Below, piece by piece: positions 1 to 5,995 of a stretch of DNA of 15,055 bases (position 1 is its first letter; each line of letters begins with the position of its first letter). A model generated the notes under the pieces. That model did no database searches and had not been told where the DNA came from. It was given only the letters and a program-made list of their open reading frames with translations. Both the position numbers and the translations under genes were made by a program. The DNA is from an uncultured Duncaniella sp. (GTDB lineage: Bacteria > Bacteroidota > Bacteroidia > Bacteroidales > Muribaculaceae): contig CAJUKP010000041.1 in the NCBI GenBank assembly GCA_910587165.1, positions 1 to 15,055 on the forward strand. The letters run 5' to 3'.

Positions 1-63
1 AGAAGCCTACCAAAGCAACATCCCCATATCCGAATAATTGGATTCCAAGTATTTTCAAGCCAT

Positions 64-83
64 AAAAAGAGGCTGTTACAGCC
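64..83 (-). terminator. Possible intrinsic terminator downstream of the leftward lipoprotein genes
   Basis: Read on the minus strand, a 5-bp GC-rich stem (GGCTG/CAGCC, loop TAA, 71-83) is followed by TC and a run of five T (64-68). This is the shape of a rho-independent terminator, and it lies about 100 bases past the stop of the lipoprotein gene ending at 187. The stem is short. A competing stem (CCCTAT at 82-87 with ATAGGG at 94-99) overlaps it. The rest of positions 1-186 shows no credible gene. Confidence 0.4.
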
Positions 84-124
84 CTATGGTACAATAGGGG
101 AACAGTTTAAACCTATAAATGAAA

Positions 125-144
125 CAATATGATTTACCATATTG
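125..144 (-). terminator. Weak AT-rich hairpin after the lipoprotein gene
   Basis: CAATATG (125-131) pairs exactly with CATATTG (138-144) around a six-base loop. On the minus strand it is followed by TTTCATTT. It lies about 40 bases after the stop of the gene ending at 187 and could be a weak first terminator ahead of the stronger one at 64-83. The stem is AT-rich, so it may also be chance. Confidence 0.25.
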
Positions 145-186
145 CGAAAGTGCAGTAAAGCCTACTATACATAAACTACAAACGCC

Positions 187-1062
187 TTACTTATCAGTCC
201 AGTTTACTTTATAAGAAATGGAATTAGAGAAGGCTGTATTATATGATATGGTTTCTATATATTGGTCTATTAAATCCTCATCATTAAATTCGTAAATATA
301 ATGGCGAGTTAAATCCAAATTACCGTCTTTATCAAAAATAGATGAGGATTTCAATAGATTATTTGAATTTAACCCAAATACTCCTTGCATAAATAATGGA
401 CTATGATGCCAGGAGTTGATTACGACAGGAATGATTACGGGATATGCAACGGCATATGTCGAATATTCATATTTTGTTGTTGTATTAACGATTGATTTTC
501 CGTAAAAATCTTCGTATTCTTTTAGATTGCCGTTTTCCCAAATAAGATAGTTTTCCCAATTCCACGATTTTTCCCAGTCGTTAGCAGTAACATTTTCGCC
601 GACTCCCATAATCTCTGAATGTTTAACGATATTAAGATGATTGTCAGGAGTGTAAGCGAATTCAAGCCGATAAGTTTTTTGAATTAGAGTGACGTCATCT
701 TGTTTACGAAGAAAGGTGCCCTCTGATTTTGAGGCTCTGCCATTCAAAAGCTGAATGGTTTCCTCCCAATATGTTCGAGTATCGAAGAATACTTCTTCCG
801 ACTCTATCTTGATTGTATTACCGTTTGGATAAGAATATCGAACGATAACGCCTTCATTTTCCTTGTAATTCAGAATCCACCCTGTAATCTTGCCATAACC
901 ATCATATTCAAATGTCTGGTTACCTCCATTTATGTCATCAGATGTGATTGCTGCCGGTTGCTTAAACACAGGATAATTCGGTTCATCGTTATTTGAACAA
1001 GATGTTATAATTGCCAATATCAAAATTGGAAACGTGGGAACTTTGAATTTAATAAGCAGCAT
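187..1062 (-). CDS. Putative lipoprotein, 291 aa, possibly DUF4595-like
   Basis: The N-terminus is a lipoprotein signal: a hydrophobic stretch (about residues 8-20) and a lipobox ITSC with the lipidated Cys at position 22, followed by polar and acidic residues (SNNDEP). The mature protein is probably anchored in the outer membrane. From about residue 45 it alternates short beta-type segments of the form FxYD, YSYP and YEYS, ending in KVNW. That pattern resembles the beta-rich Bacteroidetes lipoproteins grouped as DUF4595; this resemblance is a judgement by eye, not a search result. No catalytic motif is visible. It lies 36 bases after the next leftward lipoprotein gene (1099-1602), so the two are probably co-transcribed. 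The DNA is AT-rich compared with the right half of the window, which fits an accessory gene. The molecular function is unknown. Confidence 0.75.
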   Translation of the reverse strand: MLLIKFKVPTFPILILAIITSCSNNDEPNYPVFKQPAAITSDDINGGNQTFEYDGYGKITGWILNYKENEGVIVRYSYPNGNTIKIESEEVFFDTRTYWEETIQLLNGRASKSEGTFLRKQDDVTLIQKTYRLEFAYTPDNHLNIVKHSEIMGVGENVTANDWEKSWNWENYLIWENGNLKEYEDFYGKSIVNTTTKYEYSTYAVAYPVIIPVVINSWHHSPLFMQGVFGLNSNNLLKSSSIFDKDGNLDLTRHYIYEFNDEDLIDQYIETISYNTAFSNSISYKVNWTDK

Positions 1063-1098
1063 TTCTTAAACAATAGTAACGGTGGATAATACGTATAG

Positions 1099-1602
1099 TT
1101 AATGCTCGAAGATATCCATTGAAAAAGAGCATTTGGCATCTGAAGGAATATGGCGGACAAGAATTGCACTACGCAAGTATGTGAAATTCTCAATTTCGCC
1201 GTCCACATATTCCGAGTCCGTAATACGGTCATAGGTGGTATTGAATTGATAGCGTTCTTCCCAATTATTGTAACACCAACCATATTGATATGTGACAATA
1301 TCGCCTATGATAAGCTGATATACGATAACAAGAGAATACTCGGAGAAATTGATGTCAGCTCTCACAAAATCCTCGGAGCTGAAATACTTATCGTCGGGCA
1401 ATTCATCTATGGAATTGACGATAAAGATTTTATCCTTGTATTCAGTAAAGTCTTTTAGTTCCGACAATTTTACAGGCATAGTTTGTGTATTGAATTGTCG
1501 ATGAATAGTAAGTGGTGTATATTCAGGCTCTCTGTCCTCTTTGTTGCAGGATGTCAATAAAGCGATAGTGAGCAGGATAAGGATATTGAGGATTTGCTTC
1601 AT
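1099..1602 (-). CDS. Putative small lipoprotein, 167 aa
   Basis: The protein begins MKQI, then has a hydrophobic core (residues 4-16) and the lipobox LTSC with Cys at 19, followed by NKEDREPE, the polar acidic linker expected of a surface or outer-membrane lipoprotein in Bacteroidetes. The mature part (about 148 residues) has a segment IFIVNSIDELPDD and then INFSEYSLVIVYQ, an arrangement seen in many uncharacterised small Bacteroidales lipoproteins. I cannot assign it to a named family. Two Cys (one in the WCYN segment, one near the C-terminus) could form a disulfide. The gene is the first of a likely two-gene leftward unit with the lipoprotein gene at 187-1062. The opposite-strand ORF at 1150-1458 is a shadow. 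The function is unknown. Confidence 0.72.
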   Translation of the reverse strand: MKQILNILILLTIALLTSCNKEDREPEYTPLTIHRQFNTQTMPVKLSELKDFTEYKDKIFIVNSIDELPDDKYFSSEDFVRADINFSEYSLVIVYQLIIGDIVTYQYGWCYNNWEERYQFNTTYDRITDSEYVDGEIENFTYLRSAILVRHIPSDAKCSFSMDIFEH

Positions 1603-1719
1603 AGTGAGTTGATGCTGTTTACAACAATAACGGATATTACGGGGCGTATGCCCAAAAGAAGTATCATGAGGCTTCTTTGCGGTTCACTGCTGCGCGATAC
1701 GTTCAGCTCCAATAGCCTT

Positions 1720-2274
1720 TTAGAAATTTAGTGCAAAACTCAAAGCAGGTGTATAATCTGTTTTATTTAAGATTGCAGGAGCGTTAATGGATGATACACC
1801 AACATTAAGAGACAATTTTTTAGCTTTATTCCGATAATGATATGCAGAGATCAGTATTGGAATACTTGATAGAGTAAGAGCACCTCCGGATATCGTTACA
1901 ATCGCACCTGCTGTTCCGGCGCCCGGGGATGCATCCAATGCTACACCGCACAAGAAAAGTCCGACAAGCGTTGCAGGAACGCCTACGCCAAATGCACTCC
2001 AGCCGACCGCGCGAAGTGCCTTATATTTGCCCCATTCCTGTGTGTTTTTATAATCAAATGTCTTTACTGAATTTGCGGAATATGCAGAACTTGTAAAAGT
2101 TGATGCCATCGAAGATCCGATATGTGGATTTGTTGCATCTTCTGCTCTTAACTCAGTTATTGATATTGGTTTTTCTTGTGATGTATCAAGCATACGATTA
2201 ATTTCGGCTTGTGGGTATGCACAAATCGAAGTAATAAAGATGCTTAATAAAATAAAAATATATCGTTTCATCAT
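1720..2274 (-). CDS. Hypothetical exported or membrane protein, 184 aa
   Basis: An N-terminal signal-like helix (residues 4-19) ends near AYPQAE, so the protein is exported or anchored. Residues about 35-80 are polar. Residues about 90-112 (AVGWSAFGVGVPATLVGLF) and 118-142 form two Gly/Ala-rich hydrophobic segments that look like a transmembrane hairpin. A short basic stretch (YHYRNKAKK) follows, and the C-terminus (LSFALNF) ends in Phe, like a terminal beta strand. No enzyme motif is present and I do not recognise the family. The two starting Met codons are adjacent; the first is used here. A -7 box (TAACTTTG) sits about 34 bases upstream. It is the most upstream of the three leftward genes, but 117 bases separate it from the next one, so joint transcription is uncertain. 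Confidence 0.65.
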   Translation of the reverse strand: MMKRYIFILLSIFITSICAYPQAEINRMLDTSQEKPISITELRAEDATNPHIGSSMASTFTSSAYSANSVKTFDYKNTQEWGKYKALRAVGWSAFGVGVPATLVGLFLCGVALDASPGAGTAGAIVTISGGALTLSSIPILISAYHYRNKAKKLSLNVGVSSINAPAILNKTDYTPALSFALNF

Positions 2275-2307
2275 ATATGTGTATTAAACATTGAGGAGAG
2301 GTATGTG

Positions 2308-2339
2308 CAAAGTTACACTTAATCAGCACGATATGCTAA
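2308..2339 (-). promoter_or_regulatory. Bacteroidetes-type promoter of the 184-aa protein gene
   Basis: On the minus strand TAACTTTG (2315 down to 2308) is an exact match to the -7 consensus TAnnTTTG. Twenty bases upstream is TTAG (2339-2336), one change from the -33 TTTG. Transcription would start near 2302, giving a leader of roughly 27 bases. Confidence 0.55.
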
Positions 2340-2413
2340 TTACAATGCATAATATGGCTTAATTTAACAATCTCAATGATATTTTTGCCAAATTTGCTAT
2401 AATACAGCATGGT

Positions 2414-2739
2414 ATGAACAGAGGCGATTATTATAGGAAAATACTATTGAGTTTCTTGGCATTTGGGAAAGTCTATATAACCCCGATTTCAAACCCCTCG
2501 AATTCGAGGGGTTTAGAAAAGAAACGGGCTTAAATGCCTTTACTATATCCCCTAAAAAATGGATTGAAACAACCAATGCTATCGGTTTGATTTCCAAATC
2601 AGGACGCTACGGAGGCACTTATGCCCACAAGGACATCGCATCTGAATTCGGATCCGCAATAAGAGCGCCTTTCAAGTTCCTCAATGACGGAGAAAATGCC
2701 CAAAGGTGGGAACTTCTTCATCACGGATTGGCTGCGTAA
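2414..2739 (+). pseudogene. KilA-N domain gene remnant (copy A), frameshifted and fused
   Basis: Read from 2437, the frame gives ENTIEFLGIWESLYNPDF, then PLEFEGFRKETGLNAF, SPKKWIETTNAIGL and GRYGGTYAHKDIASEFG. This is the core of the KilA-N DNA-binding domain family found in phages and in many Bacteroidales genomes. Two faults are visible. At the 5' side the likely start (ATG at 2414, MNRGDYY) is in another frame, and an in-frame TAG at 2434-2436 stands just before the good frame, so the segment between GDYY and NTIEF is lost or shifted. At the 3' side the KilA-N reading stops at about 2676 (APFKF) and runs into foreign sequence ending at TAA 2737. The rest of an intact protein is missing. 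The sequence after the break belongs to a second KilA-N fragment in a different frame. Confidence 0.72.
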
Positions 2740-2893
2740 CCGTAACACGCATGAGTTTATCGGTATTTGGGAAAAAGTATATAATCCGGATTTTAATTAT
2801 GGCGAATTCGCCACAATTAGAGATGACTATGTGTATAAGTATCTTTCCTATTCTGAAATTTGTTTAATTAGAAAAATCGCCCTACCTTTGTAG
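2684..2893 (+). pseudogene. KilA-N domain gene remnant (copy B), C-terminally truncated
   Basis: The 69-residue reading MTEKMPKGGNFFITDWLRNRN, then EFIGIWEKVYNPDFNYGEFATI, is the N-terminal half of a KilA-N domain. It is related to copy A (2414-2739) but is clearly a different paralogue: GGNFF and NYGEF replace the corresponding residues. Similarity ends after ATIR (about 2822). The final 27 or so residues (DDYVYKYL onward) do not look like KilA-N and include the promoter at 2859-2890, whose last bases carry the stop codon. The true 5' end is also gone, because the upstream bases belong to copy A. A short product could be made, but half a DNA-binding domain is unlikely to work normally. Confidence 0.65.
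2859..2890 (+). promoter_or_regulatory. Consensus Bacteroidetes promoter for a tiny transcript
   Basis: TTTG (2859-2862), a 20-base spacer and TACCTTTG (2883-2890) match the Bacteroidetes -33/-7 consensus exactly. Transcription would begin around 2894-2898. There is no rightward gene before 3845, and a terminator follows within about 50 bases, so the promoter appears to serve only the small RNA at 2896-2942. Confidence 0.6.
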
Positions 2894-2895
2894 TG

Positions 2896-2942
2896 TTGAT
2901 CCCCGGTAGCCCCTGTATATCAAGCTATCGGGTTTTGTTTTT
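2896..2942 (+). ncRNA. Predicted ~45-50 nt hairpin RNA, unrecognised
   Basis: This is a transcript inferred from a perfect promoter (2859-2890) placed directly before an intrinsic terminator (hairpin 2902-2932, T-rich tail to 2942). The predicted RNA has a single-stranded 5' end of only a few bases, a 9-bp stem with one G-U pair, a 13-base loop (2911-2923, CCCTGTATATCAA) and a U-rich tail. The large unpaired loop could pair with a target RNA. It contains no ORF. It could instead be the orphan leader or attenuator of a gene lost by rearrangement, since nothing on the plus strand follows it. I do not recognise a named RNA family. Confidence 0.4.
2902..2942 (+). terminator. Intrinsic terminator
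   Basis: CCCGGTAGC (2902-2910) pairs with GCTATCGGG (2924-2932), nine base pairs including one G-U, and is followed by TTTTGTTTTT (2933-2942). This is a strong rho-independent terminator for rightward transcription. It ends the small RNA unit and any read-through from the KilA-N remnants. Confidence 0.7.
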
Positions 2943-3047
2943 CTACGGCAAAGATAATGTATTTTTCTGATATATCGGCTATAAAGGCAAGTTTAATCAT
3001 CATTGGATGAGTGGTGATAACGACCGTAAATTATTGAAGTAAGCATT

Positions 3048-3076
3048 AAAAAAAGAGGTTGTTAAAAACAACCTCT
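3048..3076 (-). terminator. Intrinsic terminator of the DUF4136-type lipoprotein gene
   Basis: AGAGGTTGTT (3054-3063) and AACAACCTCT (3067-3076) form a perfect 10-bp stem with an AAA loop. On the minus strand the stem is followed by a run of T (3048-3053). It begins 5 bases after the lipoprotein stop codon, so the assignment is clear. Between this terminator and the one ending at 2942, no gene is visible. Confidence 0.8.
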
Positions 3077-3081
3077 CAATA

Positions 3082-3696
3082 CTATTTCCGGTACTGGGGG
3101 AGTAGCGGGACGGGATATTTGCTGAACAGCACATCGACAGCCTGGACTATTCCTGCCAGATCCCGGAACTGGGTATCACCATTGTCAAGAATAGTAGCGA
3201 CGGACGATGAATAGAGTGGAGTCTTGGTGTCGATATTGACCATATCCATTGTCAGCACACCCTCCCGATATATACCTGTGATGACCTGGGCATTCGAGTA
3301 ATAGTCCGGCCAATAGTAACCGCGCGGATACATGAACCATGGGCCGTAGCCTCCGTAATAAGGGCCTCCGCATGGATAAGCACCGGGAGGCAGAAGAGGC
3401 TCGGTGGCAATCTCTTTCTTAACTGTCAGACCGATGTTGATGAGCAATGGCGCGGAAGGATCCTCCGTGTAGCCACGGTCAACCATCTGTTCACGGATAG
3501 CCGCCGCGATGTTATAATAGGTCACCATAGTCATTCCCGGCGGGAGCTTGCCTTCACCGGGAGTGATGATACGGAATGTCGAATAGTCCCTGAGATCGGC
3601 ACTGTTGTAGACCGTATCCTGCACAAGACTATAAGGGGAGCATCCGGCCAACAGGAACAGACACAGAAGCCCTAACAGATAGTTTATTTTCTTCAT
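3082..3696 (-). CDS. DUF4136 domain lipoprotein, 204 aa
   Basis: The signal peptide MKKINYLLGLLCLFLLAGC ends in a clear lipobox (LAGC, Cys 19). The body follows the DUF4136 plan known from Bacteroidetes and Proteobacteria lipoproteins: an early segment DLRDYSTFRII (the FxTY-like core), a conserved AAIREQMVDRGYTED helix (about residues 66-80), LLINIGLTVKKE, then a Gly/Tyr/Pro-rich insertion (about 102-132, GGPYYGGYGPWF) and YREGVLTMDMVNIDTKTPLYSSS, ending in a helix. Members are cell-envelope proteins of unknown function; the family knowledge ends there. The Tyr/Gly/Pro-rich insertion is probably flexible and surface exposed. The gene stands alone: its own terminator follows within 6 bases, and its promoter abuts that of the rightward polyamine operon. 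Confidence 0.85.
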   Translation of the reverse strand: MKKINYLLGLLCLFLLAGCSPYSLVQDTVYNSADLRDYSTFRIITPGEGKLPPGMTMVTYYNIAAAIREQMVDRGYTEDPSAPLLINIGLTVKKEIATEPLLPPGAYPCGGPYYGGYGPWFMYPRGYYWPDYYSNAQVITGIYREGVLTMDMVNIDTKTPLYSSSVATILDNGDTQFRDLAGIVQAVDVLFSKYPVPLLPQYRK

Positions 3697-3773
3697 AAAA
3701 ATGGCTTTTTAATTAATAAAAGAACAACTTGAGTGGGAGTTTGGTTTCACTAAACTATCTTTAACGCTTCAGA

Positions 3774-3805
3774 TTTGGTAGATTCACGACAAAGGTATAA
3801 ATTTG
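3774..3805 (+). promoter_or_regulatory. Promoter of the agmatine/putrescine operon
   Basis: TTTG (3774-3777), a 20-base spacer and TAAATTTG (3798-3805) match the Bacteroidetes -33/-7 consensus exactly. Start of transcription would be near 3811, leaving a leader of about 33 bases before the ATG at 3845. Its -7 box directly abuts the leftward -7 box at 3790-3797. Confidence 0.65.
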
Positions 3806-3823
3806 GCGCGCAATCCACTCTAA
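3790..3823 (-). promoter_or_regulatory. Promoter of the DUF4136-type lipoprotein gene
   Basis: On the minus strand TACCTTTG (3797 down to 3790) is an exact -7 match. A TTAG (3823-3820) lies 22 bases upstream as an imperfect -33. The start would be near 3784, giving a leader of almost 90 bases. It shares its bases with the spacer and start region of the rightward promoter. Confidence 0.5.
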
Positions 3824-3844
3824 TCCTGAAAAATTCTTAACCCG

Positions 3845-4084
3845 ATGGAACACATTACTGATTATTTCAATTCACTTCTCAAGGAATACGGCAGCATTGA
3901 CATAGCCGAGGCTGAGTTTAAGAAACAACTTCATGAAGCTCCGGAACTAAAGGCTGCATATCGGGAGTGGTGTCATGAAGTGGGCAGCAGTGAGAAACGC
4001 GGGTTCATGGATTATTGTGAGGAATACTTTGACTCTCAGGACACAATTTGGGAAAATCTGAAAGACGAATATGACGATGACTGA
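3845..4084 (+). CDS. Small acidic protein of unknown function, 79 aa
   Basis: This short, strongly acidic, mostly helical protein begins MEHITDYFNSLLKEYG and ends EYDDD. Residues 4-60 read as three amphipathic helices (ITDYFNSLLKEYG, DIAEAEFKKQLHEAPELKAAYREWCHEV, RGFMDYCEEYFDSQ). There are two Cys (43 and 58), no signal peptide and no membrane segment, so it is cytosolic. I do not recognise the family. The reading is supported as real by a consensus promoter 40 bases upstream, AT/GC use like its neighbours, and a 14-base (or 8-base, if aguA starts at 4077) overlap with aguA, which suggests translational coupling. As the first gene of the operon it may modulate or assemble with the agmatine enzymes; this is inference from position only. 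Confidence 0.75.
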   Translation: MEHITDYFNSLLKEYGSIDIAEAEFKKQLHEAPELKAAYREWCHEVGSSEKRGFMDYCEEYFDSQDTIWENLKDEYDDD

Positions 4085-5114
4085 CAGGCCCGAAGCGGCC
4101 CGCCGGCTTCCTGCAGAATGGGAGGCACATGGTTGCGTGATGATGGCATGGCCTCATGCCGCAACCGACTGGAACTATATGCTTGATGATGCCAAGCAAT
4201 GTTTCTTCAATATCATCAGCGCGATAGCGCGCAATGAGAAGGTGCTGGTCGTGGGACCGGAACCTATGGATCCGAAATTCATGACGGCACTCTTTGAAAA
4301 GGGAGTGCTTGATAATGTTGTATATGTCGATGTGCCTACTGACGACACTTGGGCAAGAGATTTCGGACCGATAACCGTAGAGGATGCTGACGGCACAATC
4401 AGACGGCTCGACTTCACCTTCAACGGGTGGGGCGGGAAATTTGAGGCCGGGAAAGACAATTCGGTCAACGCGGCCCTTGAAGGAAAAGGGATGCTTGACG
4501 CTGTCTGCAAAGTGAACATGGTGCTCGAAGGTGGTTCGATCGAAAGCGACGGACAAGGCACACTTCTGACCACCTCCCGCTGTCTCCTCGCGCCGACCCG
4601 GAATCCACATCTGTCAAAGGCCCGGGTGGAGGAGATGCTGGCCAAAGAACTGGGCACCGACCATATCCTCTGGCTCGATCATGGAGCACTGTCGGGTGAT
4701 GACACCGATTCACACATCGACACCCTGGCACGTCTGGCACCCGGCGACACCATAATCTATTGCGGCCCCGGAGATGAAAATGACACTGACCATGAGGAGC
4801 TGTCGGCAATGCGTGATGAGATCCGCGCACTGCGCACCCGTGAGGGAAATCCATTCAACCTGATAGAACTGCCACTCCCCTCGCCTGTCTATGACAGTGA
4901 CGGGATGCAACTGCCGGCAACATACGCCAACTACCTCGTCGCACCCGGTCATATCTATATGCCTGTCTATGATCAGCCGGCCAAGGACAAATTGGCCGAG
5001 CAGATGCTGAAAATAGCCTATCCCGACCGTGAGATAGTGACCGTGGACTGCCGCGCACTCATTGAACAGCATGGTTCACTCCACTGTGTCACCATGCAAT
5101 TACCTAAGTATTGA
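4071..5114 (+). CDS. aguA: Agmatine deiminase
   Basis: The enzyme hydrolyses agmatine to N-carbamoylputrescine and ammonia in the cytosol, the second step of arginine-to-putrescine conversion via agmatine. The 347-residue length fits the family (about 340-370). Diagnostic blocks of the PPAD/agmatine deiminase fold are present: LPAEWEAHGCVMMAWPH (13-29), WARDFGP (94-100), FNGWGGKF (117-124), LEGGSIESDG (152-161), the SHIDT histidine block (214-218) and the catalytic cysteine in HGSLHCVTMQLP (Cys 339). All the expected catalytic residues (Asp/Glu, His, Cys) appear intact. ATG at 4071 overlaps the stop of the small upstream gene. A second ATG at 4077 in the same frame is equally possible and would shorten the protein by two residues. 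aguB follows two bases after the stop. No arginine decarboxylase gene is in the window, so agmatine must come from elsewhere in the genome or from outside the cell. Confidence 0.95.
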   Translation: MTMTDRPEAARRLPAEWEAHGCVMMAWPHAATDWNYMLDDAKQCFFNIISAIARNEKVLVVGPEPMDPKFMTALFEKGVLDNVVYVDVPTDDTWARDFGPITVEDADGTIRRLDFTFNGWGGKFEAGKDNSVNAALEGKGMLDAVCKVNMVLEGGSIESDGQGTLLTTSRCLLAPTRNPHLSKARVEEMLAKELGTDHILWLDHGALSGDDTDSHIDTLARLAPGDTIIYCGPGDENDTDHEELSAMRDEIRALRTREGNPFNLIELPLPSPVYDSDGMQLPATYANYLVAPGHIYMPVYDQPAKDKLAEQMLKIAYPDREIVTVDCRALIEQHGSLHCVTMQLPKY

Positions 5115-5116
5115 AT

Positions 5117-5995
5117 ATGAAAGTAGGAATAATACAACAGCATAACACACCCTCTCCTATCGAAAACCGCCGGCGTCTGGCTGACAAGATAGCCCGTCTG
5201 GCCGAGGACGGTGCAGAACTCGTGGTGCTTCAGGAGCTTCATGACTCACTGTATTTCTGCCAGGTAGAGAGCGTAGACAACTTCGATCTTGCCTTAGCGA
5301 TACCGGGAGAGACCACGGATTTCTATGCCGAAGTGGCCGGGAGATGCGGCGTGGTGCTTGTCACCTCGCTTTTCGAACGCCGTGCCCCCGGGCTCTACCA
5401 CAACACATCGGTAGTGTTTGAGAAAGATGGCTCGATAGCCGGAAAGTACCGCAAAATGCATATCCCTGACGATCCCGCCTACTATGAGAAATTCTATTTC
5501 ACACCCGGCGATCTCGGATTCACACCTATCGACACCTCCGTAGGTCGGCTCGGTGTGCTTGTATGCTGGGACCAGTGGTATCCCGAGGCAGCCCGGCTCA
5601 TGGCCATGGCAGGTGCAGAAATGCTCATCTATCCTACAGCCATAGGATGGGAAAGCTCGGACACCGATGCTGAGAAGGAGCGCCAGCGCGAGGCCTGGAT
5701 CACAGTACAAAGGGGCCATGCGGTGGCAAACGGCATTCCCGTGATCACGGTCAACCGTGTGGGACATGAACCCGATCCTTCCGGAATGACCGGAGGAATC
5801 CAGTTCTGGGGATCGAGCTTCGTGGCCGGGCCACAGGGTGAATTCATCTACAGGGCATCTGATAAAGACGAGACACTCGCCATCGTAGACGTGGATCTGA
5901 TGAGATCGGAACAGGTGAGACGTTGGTGGCCGTTCCTGCGTGACCGCCGTATCGAGAACTACGGAAATATAACCCGACGTTTCATAGATGACTGA
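5117..5995 (+). CDS. aguB: N-carbamoylputrescine amidase
   Basis: This carbon-nitrogen hydrolase (nitrilase superfamily) splits N-carbamoylputrescine into putrescine, CO2 and ammonia, completing the pathway begun by AguA. The Glu-Lys-Cys triad is visible: Glu 40 in LVVLQELHDSLYFCQ, Lys 113 in GKYRKMHIPDDP and Cys 150 in GVLVCWDQWYPEAAR. The motif YYEKFYFTPGD and the late HAVANGIPVITVNRVG also match plant and bacterial carbamoylputrescine amidases. The length of 292 residues is usual. I chose ATG at 5117 (MKVGIIQQH), which matches where family members begin. An in-frame TTG at 5111 would add only two residues and overlap the aguA stop. The next gene starts at 5988, inside the last codons, so translation is probably coupled. 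Confidence 0.95.
   Translation: MKVGIIQQHNTPSPIENRRRLADKIARLAEDGAELVVLQELHDSLYFCQVESVDNFDLALAIPGETTDFYAEVAGRCGVVLVTSLFERRAPGLYHNTSVVFEKDGSIAGKYRKMHIPDDPAYYEKFYFTPGDLGFTPIDTSVGRLGVLVCWDQWYPEAARLMAMAGAEMLIYPTAIGWESSDTDAEKERQREAWITVQRGHAVANGIPVITVNRVGHEPDPSGMTGGIQFWGSSFVAGPQGEFIYRASDKDETLAIVDVDLMRSEQVRRWWPFLRDRRIENYGNITRRFIDD

Noticed and set aside
1150..1458. 102-residue hydrophobic plus-strand ORF
   Set aside because: It is antisense to the lipoprotein gene at 1099-1602, which has a clear signal peptide and lipobox. I found no promoter for it.
2380..2387. TATTTTTG as a promoter for the KilA-N remnant
   Set aside because: It fits the -7 consensus but has no -33 partner at 19-21 bases, and the downstream frame is broken.
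4005..4657. Minus-strand ORFs of 160-201 residues
   Set aside because: They are antisense to aguA, whose catalytic motifs are complete, and they look like shadow translations rich in Ser, Arg and His.
5111..5116. TTG start for aguB
   Set aside because: The ATG at 5117 gives the usual start of the family. The TTG adds just two residues.
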